A stretch of DNA of 47,644 bases, taken from positions 1-47,644 of IMG/VR virus record IMGVR_UViG_3300005086_000089. The stretch is one strand, 5' to 3'. How positions within the stretch are numbered: position 1 is the first letter of the stretch; each line of letters starts with the position of its first letter. Below the pieces are notes generated by a model. It was not told the DNA's origin and searched no databases. It saw nothing but the letters and a program-made list of their open reading frames with translations. Below are positions 37,546-46,235 of this stretch, piece by piece. The position numbers were made by a program, and so were the translations under genes. The stretch comes from a virus.

Positions 37546-38286
37546 TTATGCGAATTTTGCAGTTACATCAAGTCCAATAACATTACAATTATTGAAATCA
37601 ACGGTAAATAAACCATCGAAATGCACATCTGTATAAAAATAAGCAGTATTAGCATCCATACGAAAATCCCCATTACTAGCATTTATTTCAACATTACCAA
37701 CTCCGTATAACTGTAATGTTTCTAGTCCAGAAAATTCATCATCGAAAGCTGATAAAGAGCCATACCATGTATTTGAGTTATATAAATCAGCATCACCCCC
37801 ACTAATTCTAAGGTAATTACTTGCATTAACAGGGTCATATATTTTAGTTATACCAGTAAGCTCAATGTTGCTAGCATCTATAACAGCAGTACCACCGTTG
37901 ATTTTGGACACAATAATAGAAGCAGTGTATTCACTTGTGCTTACCTTTAAAGTTATATCGCTTGCATTTTGCTGAATCAACGAATAGTTGTCGTTAACAT
38001 CGGATACTAAACTTGTAATGCTTGTTGCGTTTTGCTGAATCAAAGTATAGTTACCTGATACATCCTCGGCAAGAGTCGTTATGCTGTTAGCGTTTTGCTG
38101 AATCAAAGTATAGTTACCTGATACATCCTCAACTATAGAATTTAGCCCAGGCACGTTTTCATCATCCAGGTTATACATTAAAAATTGAAGTTCTTTTCTA
38201 AGTTTTAAGACGGTATCCATAAGAATGTCTACCGTCTCATCTGTGCTTTCACCCCTATATGGGCTAGGTAAATTAACTTTTGACAT
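37546..38286 (-). CDS. trimeric tail fiber with 21-residue repeats (246 aa)
   Basis: I placed the start at ATG 38286 with TAGGTGATAAT upstream; an upstream frame reaches ten codons further without a Shine-Dalgarno. Residues 40-110 contain three copies of a 21-residue unit (DVSGNYTLIQQNANSITTLAE, and near copies). This is typical of an intertwined trimeric coiled-coil/beta shaft. The distal part (GITKIYDPVNASNYLRISGGDADLYNSNTWYG, FDDEFSGLETLQLYGVGNVEINAS) is beta-rich. It is likely a fiber that contacts the receptor. The DNA encoding two of the repeats is identical over 41 bases (see repeat). Confidence 0.78.
   Translation of the reverse strand: MSKVNLPSPYRGESTDETVDILMDTVLKLRKELQFLMYNLDDENVPGLNSIVEDVSGNYTLIQQNANSITTLAEDVSGNYTLIQQNATSITSLVSDVNDNYSLIQQNASDITLKVSTSEYTASIIVSKINGGTAVIDASNIELTGITKIYDPVNASNYLRISGGDADLYNSNTWYGSLSAFDDEFSGLETLQLYGVGNVEINASNGDFRMDANTAYFYTDVHFDGLFTVDFNNCNVIGLDVTAKFA
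38027..38130. repeat. 41-bp perfect direct repeat in fiber gene
   Basis: Bases 38027-38067 and 38090-38130 are identical over 41 bp with a 63-bp period (21 codons). A diverged third copy lies at 37964-38004. The identity in synonymous positions shows recent duplication. Such repeats can expand or contract by slippage or recombination without changing the frame, so fiber length could vary in the population. Confidence 0.85.
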
Positions 38287-38294
38287 ATTATCAC

Positions 38295-38549
38295 CTACAG
38301 AGTCTGGACATACCAAACAAAAAAGCCTATAAAAATAAGCATAATAGCTCCTACGCCTTTTATAAACAGTCTCATGGTATCCACTAAATCTTTTATTTGT
38401 CTAACTAAATTTCTTATTTCTACTTCAGTTCCAGATTTCCAGTTTTCCAACTTATCCACTTTACCTTCAACGATGCCAAGTCTTTCAGTATTATTGCAAA
38501 CCTTCCCATCCAAATTACTGAATTTTTCTTTAAATAAATCATCTTGCAT
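38295..38549 (-). CDS. XhlA-like membrane-associated protein (84 aa)
   Basis: A charged coiled-coil region (residues 5-60, SNLDGKVCNNTERLGIVEGKVDKLENWKSGTEVEIRNLV) precedes a C-terminal membrane helix (about 65-82, FIKGVGAIMLIFIGFFVWYV). The order and length fit the haemolysin XhlA family, which cooperates with holins in Bacillus. The ATG at 38549 follows GAGGGGGGTTAATA. It lies between the capsid terminator and the fiber gene, away from the other membrane proteins, so it may act in the virion instead, for example as a coiled-coil anchor. Assignment moderate. Confidence 0.66.
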   Translation of the reverse strand: MQDDLFKEKFSNLDGKVCNNTERLGIVEGKVDKLENWKSGTEVEIRNLVRQIKDLVDTMRLFIKGVGAIMLIFIGFFVWYVQTL

Positions 38550-38571
38550 TATTAACCCCCCTCAGCAAATC

Positions 38572-38598
38572 AAAAAAATAGGGCTGTGTTAAGCCCTA
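38572..38598 (-). terminator. intrinsic terminator after the major capsid gene
   Basis: On the - strand TAGGGCT (38598-38592) pairs with AGCCCTA (38585-38579) around TAACAC, and a run of seven T (complement of 38572-38578) follows. It lies four bases past the capsid stop. A terminator here would partly decouple the abundant capsid transcript from the tail genes, a common arrangement in phages. Confidence 0.88.
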
Positions 38599-38601
38599 AT
38601 T

Positions 38602-39498
38602 TTAAGACGCTACTCCAGTTAACTTAACGAATCCGTAACCAGGGTTTATCATGCCAGTCTGGTATCTTTCATGTACGTTAAAGTAGAAGTTGAAAGTGTA
38701 TCTCTTATCATAGTCGTACTCAGATACAAGACCTTTTCTCTTCTGGAATACAGCAGTATCAATAGTGCTATCCACAAAGTAAACAGGTAGTTCTTCAATG
38801 TATCTGTTAAATACAGCCTTTAATTGAGGTATGGTATTTTTAGTGTTTGAAGATTCAAAAGGCACTAGGTTGGATTGTAGCAACGCCTGGAAAGTTGTCT
38901 GATAGTTCCTGTGAAGGATAACTGTATCAGGTGTAGTATGGAATACTTCTCCCCAGTGTGATTTCCAATCATTAAACATTTTTACACAAGTGTCGTAGTT
39001 GTCGAAGTTTAATACTCCAACAGCAAGGTTGTCGTTAACACTAGCTGAGTGTAATAGAGGGTGAGCGTTATTTGCATAAGTAACACCATCTCCACCTACA
39101 GCAGTTCCAGTGTTATCCCAAACTTCTGCAACTTTTCTTTCCCTTAGCTGGGTTATGGTTCTTATTAATTCATTAACCTTCGCTGTAGGAATTACATTCC
39201 ATTTTTCATCTTCTTTTGCTTCCATGGTAACTTCAAGACCGTTAGCCCATGTTTTATTAACTATGGTAGTCCTGTAAGCCTGTTCGATTTTACCATATTC
39301 AACAGAACCTTCTTCAGCCTTTTCATGAGCTGGTTTCAAGTTCCCAACTGTATCGTAAGTCTCCTGAGCTTTATCGGAAGTTTTAACAGTACAAATACTC
39401 TTCCATTCCTGCTTAGGAGCCGTTTTTAAGTTTTTCATGAATACTTCTTTGGTTCCAACATACATCGCACGAGCGATATCTTCTCTTCTTAGAGTCAT
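38602..39498 (-). CDS. major capsid protein, HK97 fold (298 aa)
   Basis: The length and sequence fit an HK97-fold major head protein, perhaps of the Mu gpT type: TKEVFMKNLKTAPKQEWKSICTVKTS, then AYRTTIVNKTWANGLEVTMEAKEDEKWNVI, VAEVWDNTGTAVGGDGVTYANNAHPLLHS and FHTTPDTVILHRNYQTTFQALLQ. The ATG at 39498 has a strong AAAGGAGAAATAAG upstream. It is preceded by a decoration protein and a scaffold and followed by its own terminator. No protease gene is found next to it, so maturation may not use prohead cleavage. Confidence 0.9.
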   Translation of the reverse strand: MTLRREDIARAMYVGTKEVFMKNLKTAPKQEWKSICTVKTSDKAQETYDTVGNLKPAHEKAEEGSVEYGKIEQAYRTTIVNKTWANGLEVTMEAKEDEKWNVIPTAKVNELIRTITQLRERKVAEVWDNTGTAVGGDGVTYANNAHPLLHSASVNDNLAVGVLNFDNYDTCVKMFNDWKSHWGEVFHTTPDTVILHRNYQTTFQALLQSNLVPFESSNTKNTIPQLKAVFNRYIEELPVYFVDSTIDTAVFQKRKGLVSEYDYDKRYTFNFYFNVHERYQTGMINPGYGFVKLTGVAS

Positions 39499-39529
39499 AA
39501 CTTATTTCTCCTTTCTTTAAATTTTTATA

Positions 39530-39928
39530 TTACATGTATCTGAATGATTTAGGTATCATAAATTTGATTATATCAACATCGTTGTTGTATCCAACACATA
39601 CGCAACATCCACCAGTCGTGTCATCAAGGTTTACTGTGTCGGCATCGGTTAAGTCAAATACTGTACCGATATCGGTATCAGCAAGAGTGGTTTTAATGCT
39701 TCCAGTATATTCAGCCTGGAGTACAGCTCCATCCTCTAATACACCTACAGCAACCAAGTCCGTAGCATCAGCATCTTCTAAAGCAACTCCAACTACAGTA
39801 GAAGCGGTAGGAGCAGAAGTAGCTGAGATAACGGTTCCACTAGATATAGTTACTAATTCGCCAGCAGATACTCCACCACTACCAGCTATTAAATCTACAA
39901 CTTCATATTTGCCATTAAGAATTTCCAT
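39530..39928 (-). CDS. head decoration protein (132 aa)
   Basis: The protein is almost entirely Gly, Ala, Ser, Thr, Val and Asp with alternating hydrophobic residues (YEVVDLIAGSGGVSAGELVTISSGTVISATSAPTASTVVGVALEDADATD), predicting a small beta-barrel. The C-terminus (CCVCVGYNNDVDIIKFMIPKSFRYM) has three Cys close together. This arrangement and the position between scaffold and capsid suit a lambda-gpD-like or DUF2190-like capsid cement. The ATG at 39928 has AAAGGAGAATGAATA upstream. Confidence 0.8.
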   Translation of the reverse strand: MEILNGKYEVVDLIAGSGGVSAGELVTISSGTVISATSAPTASTVVGVALEDADATDLVAVGVLEDGAVLQAEYTGSIKTTLADTDIGTVFDLTDADTVNLDDTTGGCCVCVGYNNDVDIIKFMIPKSFRYM

Positions 39929-39944
39929 TATTCATTCTCCTTTC

Positions 39945-40724
39945 TTAGAAATCTAATTCTTCTTCTTCGTTCAACCTTTTATAAAATTCATCTTTAGTCA
40001 TTTTAGGATTAAACTTTTTAACTTCTTTAAAAGCTATTTCTTCAGACCTAGTAAGTTTTACGGAAGATTTTTTACTAGGAACGCCATCAACCAAGCTCTT
40101 GTCTTTAGCTAACTTTTTCTTATACTCAAGCTCTGCTTCCATATTACGCTTAGTTTCAAAACTAGCATTTTTGTAATACTTAGCGAGATAAAGTTCCTCC
40201 CTAGTCATTTCAGGATACTTTTCTCTGAGAGCTTCAATATCCTGTTTATGGTTAACTATATTAGGATATACTTCTTTTAAACTGTCGTACTCGTAGTTAG
40301 CCAGCTTAGCTTCCATCATCTTAGCCTTAGTTTCAGCCTGAGCAGTTCTTTTAGCGATATCATCTGATATCCCTTCCTTTTTAAGCTCATCGACTCTCTT
40401 AGATTCTTCATCTTTAAGCCTTTCCATTTCAAGCTTCTCTTCCATCTCGGCTAGCTTTTTCTTAGCTTCCTTAGCTTCCTGTTTATATTTAATTAGAGCT
40501 TTAGTTTTCTTATCAAGCTCTTCCTCATCTTCCTCATCTTCCAGGTAATCTTCTTCCCCATTGTCAATATCGTCATCGTCAACTTCGACATCATCAATGG
40601 TTTTTTCTTTATCATCGACTATTTTGTCAGCAGAGACTTCAGGTAAATCTCCATCTTCAACATCTTCCATATCATCGTCATCTGCAAACATTTGTAACTT
40701 TAATTTATATTTATCAAGTATCAT
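39945..40724 (-). CDS. scaffolding protein (259 aa)
   Basis: The start (ILDKYKLKLQMFADDDDMED) carries the LKLQMFA-like N-terminus often seen in phage scaffold proteins. A very acidic region (DDVEVDDDDIDNGEEDYLEDEEDEEELD) and then a long charged helix rich in Lys, Glu and Ala (KYKQEAKEAKKKLAEMEEKLEMERLKDEES) complete the pattern. The C-terminal RSEEIAFKEVKKFNPKMTKDEFYKRLNEEEELD is helical and could bind the capsid. It lies directly before the decoration and capsid genes. The ATG at 40724 has AAAGGAGAAATAAA upstream. Confidence 0.85.
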   Translation of the reverse strand: MILDKYKLKLQMFADDDDMEDVEDGDLPEVSADKIVDDKEKTIDDVEVDDDDIDNGEEDYLEDEEDEEELDKKTKALIKYKQEAKEAKKKLAEMEEKLEMERLKDEESKRVDELKKEGISDDIAKRTAQAETKAKMMEAKLANYEYDSLKEVYPNIVNHKQDIEALREKYPEMTREELYLAKYYKNASFETKRNMEAELEYKKKLAKDKSLVDGVPSKKSSVKLTRSEEIAFKEVKKFNPKMTKDEFYKRLNEEEELDF

Positions 40725-40851
40725 TTTATTTCTCCTTTATTTTTAGATGATTCTCACATCTCTATTAACAATTTTTACATCGTGTCGGATGTTCTGTTTG
40801 TTAGGGTCAGCTCCCCATTGAGTGAGTTAAGCCCACCAAGCTTTTTGCAGT

Positions 40852-41007
40852 TTACTCAACTACATCCTGTAATAGTGCTAGTATAGCGTTAATCTTATTA
40901 GCACAGTCCTCAGCTGTCGCAGTAGCAGGAGTTGCAATCGCTTCTATGTCGGCAAGCGAGTCAGCTCCATCAACGGTTACTTTATCACCAGTTGGATACT
41001 TAGGCAT
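40852..41007 (-). CDS. head-fiber-like small protein (51 aa)
   Basis: The ATG at 41007 has GAAAGGTGGTGAGCTAA upstream and overlaps the stop of the previous gene by eight bases. The sequence (KYPTGDKVTVDGADSLADIEAIATPATATAEDCANKINAILALLQDVVE) resembles the C-terminal module of head fiber proteins, where ATAE...NALI is characteristic. The 128-bp gap after it (40725-40851) contains no further gene. Confidence 0.68.
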   Translation of the reverse strand: MPKYPTGDKVTVDGADSLADIEAIATPATATAEDCANKINAILALLQDVVE

Positions 41008-41605
41008 TTAGCTCACCACCTTTCTTGAAATCTCCTGTATCTATTAGAAATTCTATGAAAGCTTCTTTGCCCCTGATTTTTTCTCCTTGAAACTCGTAGT
41101 ATCCCCCACCTTTGTGGGCTTCTTCTATAAGTTCTGGAGTGATATCTTTTTTATCAACCTCTTCAAATATAATATCCTTTAGTGGGTTCCTATAAAACTT
41201 GATTATATCAAACACTCTGTTGCCAAATTCTATCAATAAGAAAACATTGTGTTCCTCTGTCATATCGCACTTCGCAACCTTATAGACGTTACCACCGTAA
41301 AAGTTAGACGGCAAACCTATACGATTCAGCGATACGAACCCTTTAGTGTCATTAAAACTATAACTCTTGTTGTTGTACTTCGTAGAGTGGAGTAGATAAA
41401 AACTATCAGCTTTTTCTTCATACTCTTTTACTCTAACTTTCCAATTAACCTTATTACCAAGCTTTTCAAGGCTTCCCAGGTCAGCTTCTTCCAAGACTCC
41501 AGTGTGTAACTGTTCTTCTATGATAGCTAGGATATCTTTTTCGTCAAGGTTAATTCCCTTCATTCCTTTTAGTTCAGTCAGTAATGATTTTACTTTTTCC
41601 AGCAT
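41000..41605 (-). CDS. hypothetical protein in the capsid block (201 aa)
   Basis: I placed the start at ATG 41605 with GGAGAGGT upstream. Its N-terminus overlaps the previous gene by 32 bases in another frame. The N-terminal 60 residues are helical (LEKVKSLLTELKGMKGINLDEKDILAIIEEQL). The middle is beta-rich (YNNKSYSFNDTKGFVSLNRIGLPSNFYGGNVYKVAKCDMTEEHNVFLLIEFGNRVFDIIKFY) and the end is an acidic helix (TPELIEEAHKGGGYYEFQGEKIRGKEAFIEFL). It is located between the portal-side zinc protein and the head-fiber-like gene. Family not recognised; a virion role is possible. Confidence 0.7.
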   Translation of the reverse strand: MLEKVKSLLTELKGMKGINLDEKDILAIIEEQLHTGVLEEADLGSLEKLGNKVNWKVRVKEYEEKADSFYLLHSTKYNNKSYSFNDTKGFVSLNRIGLPSNFYGGNVYKVAKCDMTEEHNVFLLIEFGNRVFDIIKFYRNPLKDIIFEEVDKKDITPELIEEAHKGGGYYEFQGEKIRGKEAFIEFLIDTGDFKKGGELNA

Positions 41606-42038
41606 CTTCAACTACCTCTCCTTCATTTGCTTTTTCTGCCATGGACAATAACATTTTTATCTTGTCCTCGGGCATTTTAATTACTTCTCTCATGAGATAT
41701 TCTCTAACCGTAGTAGGGTTTACAGTATGGATATTACACTTAAAACAGTAGCCACGCTGGTTACCTTTTGAGTCTGGGAAGTCCCAGGATGCAGGAGACT
41801 CACATCTTCTACAAACGGGCTGTTCCAACAGATGTATCCCACCACCCATATGCTTAGCAAACTCCAGCAAAAGTTTATTGCCCTGGTACATATGCTTAGC
41901 ATACTTAGGGTTTACTCCTTCTATGGTCTTTAGAACTCTTAAATTATCTTTGTCTGGTTCGTTTATTTGCTTATCTAAAATTATTCTTCTGCTTTTGTTG
42001 TGTTCCTTTATATTGTGTTCATTCTTTTTAAACAACAC
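41574..42038 (-). CDS. zinc-finger protein next to the portal gene (154 aa)
   Basis: The start is GTG 42038 (GGGGGT Shine-Dalgarno six to eight bases upstream), overlapping the end of the portal gene by eleven bases. The N-terminal half is basic and helical. Four Cys (CRRCESPASWDFPDSKGNQRGYCFKC) form a zinc ribbon at about residues 77-102, followed by a helix TTVREYLMREVIKMPEDKIKMLLSMAEKA. The position beside portal and capsid genes is unusual for a zinc-ribbon protein; it may bind DNA or RNA during packaging (inference). Confidence 0.72.
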   Translation of the reverse strand: MLFKKNEHNIKEHNKSRRIILDKQINEPDKDNLRVLKTIEGVNPKYAKHMYQGNKLLLEFAKHMGGGIHLLEQPVCRRCESPASWDFPDSKGNQRGYCFKCNIHTVNPTTVREYLMREVIKMPEDKIKMLLSMAEKANEGEVVEDAGKSKIITD

Positions 42039-43902
42039 TACTATTACCCCCTATATTAGGTCTCATGTTTCCTGCTTGTGTAGCTCCAGGTACATTAGGA
42101 GATTGGTTTAGGTTAGGTTTAGCAGGTCTTTGCATTTCTTTAGCCTTGTCAACCAAGCCCTTAACCTCATCATCTGAAATCTGAAGCCCCAAAATCTCTT
42201 CAATAAGCTGTCTTGTTTTCTTATAGGATATAAGCGACTTAGGTTGTCCAGTCTCGTCATCTATCATCTGTATTGTAGCTAGGGATAATACGATATTATA
42301 TAGAGCCATTTTATTAGTAGGCAATCCTTCACCTAAGGATATGTCTATATCAAGCTCTAATTGTTTTGTTGCAATTTTTCTATCTTCGCCATCTTTGTAT
42401 TTAAGGGTCATCCACTTAGGAGTGTTCTCTTTAGGAGCCTTCCTATTTTGCTGTCTCCAGTTGGACTTAAACTCGCTATCAGCAGGAATCATTTCAGGAA
42501 TATCTCTAAACTGTTTAGCTTCAATCCACTGGAACTCGTCGGTATCAGCAACTCTTATAGCCTTACCAGTATCCCAAAACTCCATGCATAGACCTAGACA
42601 GTAACTTAGTGCGTCCCCAAACATTCTGGATAAATCACTTCTTTTATCATCAATTCCAGCGTTACCTTGTTGCATCTGGATACCAGCCTGGGTAGCAGTC
42701 ATTTGCTCGCCAGTTTCATTACCAGTCATAAGGGCTGAGAACCTTGTAGCTTCCTGGACTTTTTGAAATAGCTGTGCTAGTAGGTTAAATACTACATCGT
42801 TTATTCCAGTACCTTGAACGGTCTTAATAAAGTTGTTAGGGTTCTTAGAAAATAACGGCTTAGATGGGTCTGCTTCAGCAAACTCGTCTGGGTTAAGCTT
42901 AGACTGAGGGTCTGCAAAAGTTCTACCTTGAGATGAGAATTTAATAGCTAATACAATTTCATCATACAACTTATTTATCAGCTCTTGTATAGGTTTAAGC
43001 AACTTCCCGTCTCCGAACCTATGGAAGTTCCCTTCTTTAGGATATAACCCAGAAACAAATACTGGATACTTGTTGTGAACGAACTTATAAAAAGGTTCTG
43101 TTGCAGGTGGTCTCTCACCTTTAGGTCTTTTATCTAGGAGTATTCCACAAAGGGCTATATGGATTCTTTCAAGAACATTGTTCTCATTTTCCCTTGTCCA
43201 TACTTCAAGCATAGTAAAAGCCTTATCATCATCTGTAGTATTATTATCATCAAACTTTGGAACCTGGTTACCCAGGGTAATTGCATCGGCAATATCGTCT
43301 CCGTACTCTCTTCTAGCCCAATTTATTGATTTAGAGCCTATCTCCCTTATAATATACTCAGCTTCCTGGATATCTTCCATGTCCTTAATATTACCGTCGA
43401 CAATTATAGTTCCCATTCCTGGAGTTTTTAATTTAGCAATACCAAACCCGTCAAAAGCTTCCTCATCCCAGTAAGGCATAAGGTATGATTCTCCAAAAAG
43501 TATATACCTTCTTGAGGAACGCTTTACTTTTTCTTTGATATGGGACTCGTGCATAACCAGGGATATTATCGGGTTAGCAGTAGAAGCAAATTTCTGGTCT
43601 GATATTCCCTTACCCTTACACGTCGCTGAAATATTTGAGCTTATAAGCGATGATACCTGTCCTTCAACGTTCGGTAGGATGACATTAACAAAAGCATTTA
43701 TATCATGCTCATATTCGCTCTCACGCTCTCCTGAGTATAGGTTCTGTATCTCTTCCCACTCGTCAACGTACTTTTGTAAATCTGAAGAGCCCTCATTGTA
43801 TTTAAGTATAAAATCATCAACACGTTTTATCTCTTCTTCGGTCATGAGTTCTTCTCTGACCTTTATGTAATTCTCTTCACGTTTTTTCTCGTCATCAATC
43901 AT
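42028..43902 (-). CDS. portal protein, P22-like (624 aa)
   Basis: The protein is long and helical with a sequence like P22-type portals: YEHDINAFVNVILPNVEGQVSSLISSNIS near residue 65-95, HIKEKVKRSSRRYILFGESYLMPYWDEEAF, and FADPQSKLNPDEFAEADPSKPLFSKNPNNFIKTVQGTGINDV. A segment that fits the crown and helix region (MTGNETGEQMTATQAGIQMQQGNAGIDDKRSDLSRMFGDALSYCLGLCMEF) is near residue 395-445. The C-terminus is Pro/Asn/Gly-rich (NLNQSPNVPGATQAGNMRPNIGGNS). The portal forms a dodecameric DNA channel. The ATG at 43902 has AAGGAGTG upstream. Confidence 0.92.
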   Translation of the reverse strand: MIDDEKKREENYIKVREELMTEEEIKRVDDFILKYNEGSSDLQKYVDEWEEIQNLYSGERESEYEHDINAFVNVILPNVEGQVSSLISSNISATCKGKGISDQKFASTANPIISLVMHESHIKEKVKRSSRRYILFGESYLMPYWDEEAFDGFGIAKLKTPGMGTIIVDGNIKDMEDIQEAEYIIREIGSKSINWARREYGDDIADAITLGNQVPKFDDNNTTDDDKAFTMLEVWTRENENNVLERIHIALCGILLDKRPKGERPPATEPFYKFVHNKYPVFVSGLYPKEGNFHRFGDGKLLKPIQELINKLYDEIVLAIKFSSQGRTFADPQSKLNPDEFAEADPSKPLFSKNPNNFIKTVQGTGINDVVFNLLAQLFQKVQEATRFSALMTGNETGEQMTATQAGIQMQQGNAGIDDKRSDLSRMFGDALSYCLGLCMEFWDTGKAIRVADTDEFQWIEAKQFRDIPEMIPADSEFKSNWRQQNRKAPKENTPKWMTLKYKDGEDRKIATKQLELDIDISLGEGLPTNKMALYNIVLSLATIQMIDDETGQPKSLISYKKTRQLIEEILGLQISDDEVKGLVDKAKEMQRPAKPNLNQSPNVPGATQAGNMRPNIGGNSSVV

Positions 43903-44150
43903 TCATCATCACTCCTTATATGTTTATTGGTAAAAAATTTACCGTCTGGGTCTAAATACTTGTTATAATCGAAGTCCTCAGGGTTATCAACAGTCTTGTC
44001 CACAGGTTTATCCACAATCGGTGGATTATTAAATTTTTCTTCTATCCTGCTCATGACTTTAACCATATCCTTTGTAGCTATTGATAAACCAATACCTATA
44101 CCAAGTGCCAAAACCATTACATAACTTAACGCAACTAAAAATACTTCCAT
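43899..44150 (-). CDS. small membrane-anchored protein between terL and portal (83 aa)
   Basis: I chose the ATG at 44150 with AAGGATGG upstream over TTG one codon earlier. An N-terminal membrane span (about residues 4-25, FLVALSYVMVLALGIGIGLSIA) is followed by a charged cytoplasmic-like tail (KVMSRIEEKFNNPPIVDKPVDKTVDNPEDFDYNKYLDPDGKFFTNKHIRSDD). Its end overlaps the portal start by four bases (ATGA-like). This is unexpected between terminase and portal. It could be a membrane-anchored packaging or entry factor, or a holin-type peptide; unknown. Confidence 0.7.
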   Translation of the reverse strand: MEVFLVALSYVMVLALGIGIGLSIATKDMVKVMSRIEEKFNNPPIVDKPVDKTVDNPEDFDYNKYLDPDGKFFTNKHIRSDDE

Positions 44151-44165
44151 CAAATCACCATCCTT

Positions 44166-46052
44166 TTAATCGTATACTCTTTGAGCATCCAGATATTTTT
44201 CAATCTCGTACTTAGAATAACCCATATCTTCTAGCTCTGAGCGAGTGTTAAAGCCCTTGAGCTCGGTAATTTCCTTTTCAACCCTGGTAGTTATCTTGTC
44301 TATAAGTGAAAGTGCAATCGCATAAGCCATTATTGTATCGTCGTGCTTACCTTCTTCTGCTTCGGGCTTACCTTTTTCATTCACAATAAACGACAGCATC
44401 TCTTTAAGAGTAATCTCGTCGTGGATTTTCTCAACATTTTCCCTAACCAAAGTCCTAAGTTCCCCTAAAATAGAGTTCCTGTTAGCCTTGTTAGTATTGA
44501 ACCCGTATTTATTATATAAGGAACCTGAGAAACTATCAGGAGCTTGCTCCCTTACATACACATTAGGGTAACCTCTTTCAACTAATACTTTAACAGGATG
44601 GGTAGAATAGTTCGTTTCAACGGCAGTGAGAGCCCAATTATACATATGACCCAAACAATACATCTGTTCTGCAAATAAATCTTCGTCTTTTTCTATGACA
44701 AGGACAGCCTGTTGCTCTCCAGTCTTATCGATAACCTGAGCAATGTTCCTGTCGCTACCATCCCCAGCAGTATCGGCTCCAATCCCGTAAGGCTTGCCGT
44801 CTCTAGGCTCAATGTATATATATACACTACCATTCACGTTTGGAACGAACCTGATAGAGTTATTATTAATAATCTTATCCTTTGTCTGGTAATCGGTCTC
44901 ATACTCGTACTCGAATATTCCCCTTACCACAGGAACGTCCTTTTGCATGTCCCTCTCAATGGATAATTGTCTTGTTACGTTTTCAACATTAAAATAGCTT
45001 CTACCAGACGCCAAGAAGGCTTCCTCTGGAGTGCATGGGTATTCCTGCTGGATAAGTTCGTGCTTATCTTGCCACTTCTTATAGTACCAGTAGCATTGAT
45101 TCAGCGAAAGTCCCTTCTCCTTATACAGCCACTTGCACCTATTAAGAGCCCACATACGACTCTGAACGTCCTCTGATTCAACGGACTCAAGAATCTCGTC
45201 CCTAAACTTAAGCCTGTAGTAGTTGCTTGAAAAATCAAGCCTGTATTCTGGTGTCTGCCACCATTCAAAAAACATGTTCTCCCAGTTATTATCGCCATCC
45301 CACAAATCTTTGTACTCGTTATATCCATTAGCAGTAGTCTCTAGTATAGCAATACATGATTTAGTAAATGCTTCAGCTAAACCACCCATAGATGCCTTTA
45401 AATCCTTCCAGAAAGCTCCCTCAGACCCGTGAAAAAAGTTTATAGTCTTTGAACGACCTGCATCCTTGTTACCAGCAGTATTAATTCTCCACCTACTATT
45501 TAACCCAGTCCCCTTATCGTTTTGAAAGTGCAACTCTCTTCTGGTATTGAACTTCTCCTGGGGTTTCAATATATCAGGCAACAAATCATAAACATACTTA
45601 GCCTTGTCCTGGAATATGTCCGTAGCATTATCTGTATTGTCTGCTAAGGTATAACCAGCAAAGTTGGGTTGTGTTATCGCAATAGCTAACTGGTATGCCG
45701 TTATAAACGTCGTAAAGCCCTGCTGACGCCCTTTTAATAATAAGAAGTGTAAATGGGTTCTCTCTTTCCTGTCAAACTCGTCACGAGCTTCATTTATCCT
45801 CTTAACAAATTTCTTCTGAACAGTATTTAAAAAAAACGGTACGGTCTTTTGCTCCTTGTCTACTACCAAAAATGCCAGCTCAATTAAATACTCAGGATTA
45901 CCCACTATCTCATTCATTAACTCCCTTCCATCTGGAGCTATCAAATACTCAGCAAAGGATTTAACAAATTCCCTGTCCTTCTTTAAATCACCATACTTGT
46001 TCCATAACCTCTTCCTGCCCTTTATCAACTCATCAACACTATATGTAGCCAT
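44166..46052 (-). CDS. terL: terminase large subunit (628 aa)
   Basis: The ATPase domain has a Walker-A-like LKGRQQGFTT at residues 106-115, Walker B TINFFHGSEGAFW in the second third and a coupling motif ILETTANG. The nuclease domain has YGIGADTAGDGSDRN (first Asp of the RNase-H-like site, about 410-425), AVETNYSTHPVKVLVERG, and the final KHDDTIMAYAIAL carrying the catalytic Asp pair. The order and length fit a headful- or pac-type TerL. The ATG at 46052 overlaps the upstream stop by one base (TAATG). It packages DNA into the prohead with the TerS at the right end. Confidence 0.95.
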   Translation of the reverse strand: MATYSVDELIKGRKRLWNKYGDLKKDREFVKSFAEYLIAPDGRELMNEIVGNPEYLIELAFLVVDKEQKTVPFFLNTVQKKFVKRINEARDEFDRKERTHLHFLLLKGRQQGFTTFITAYQLAIAITQPNFAGYTLADNTDNATDIFQDKAKYVYDLLPDILKPQEKFNTRRELHFQNDKGTGLNSRWRINTAGNKDAGRSKTINFFHGSEGAFWKDLKASMGGLAEAFTKSCIAILETTANGYNEYKDLWDGDNNWENMFFEWWQTPEYRLDFSSNYYRLKFRDEILESVESEDVQSRMWALNRCKWLYKEKGLSLNQCYWYYKKWQDKHELIQQEYPCTPEEAFLASGRSYFNVENVTRQLSIERDMQKDVPVVRGIFEYEYETDYQTKDKIINNNSIRFVPNVNGSVYIYIEPRDGKPYGIGADTAGDGSDRNIAQVIDKTGEQQAVLVIEKDEDLFAEQMYCLGHMYNWALTAVETNYSTHPVKVLVERGYPNVYVREQAPDSFSGSLYNKYGFNTNKANRNSILGELRTLVRENVEKIHDEITLKEMLSFIVNEKGKPEAEEGKHDDTIMAYAIALSLIDKITTRVEKEITELKGFNTRSELEDMGYSKYEIEKYLDAQRVYD

Positions 46053-46222
46053 TACCTTATCACCTCTACCAAATTATGCCCCGTTAAATAATCGTTTATC
46101 TCAGCGACTACAAAAAACCAGTGCCTACCACTCTTTATTACATCTATGACCTCACATTCGTAATGACGTCCTTCATATTCAACCAAAACTATACGACCAG
46201 GTCTCAATAACCTCTCTTCCAT
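46052..46222 (-). CDS. small SH3-like protein coupled to terL (56 aa)
   Basis: The ATG at 46222 has ATGGTGATGCTAT upstream, and the stop TAA overlaps the terL start by one base. The protein (RPGRIVLVEYEGRHYECEVIDVIKSGRHWFFVVAEINDYLTGHNLVEVI) has alternating strands and resembles a small SH3-like barrel. It lies in the terminase region and is translationally coupled, so it may bind terminase or DNA. Below typical ORF size cut-offs, it is easily missed. Confidence 0.68.
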   Translation of the reverse strand: MEERLLRPGRIVLVEYEGRHYECEVIDVIKSGRHWFFVVAEINDYLTGHNLVEVIR

Positions 46223-46235
46223 ATAGCATCACCAT

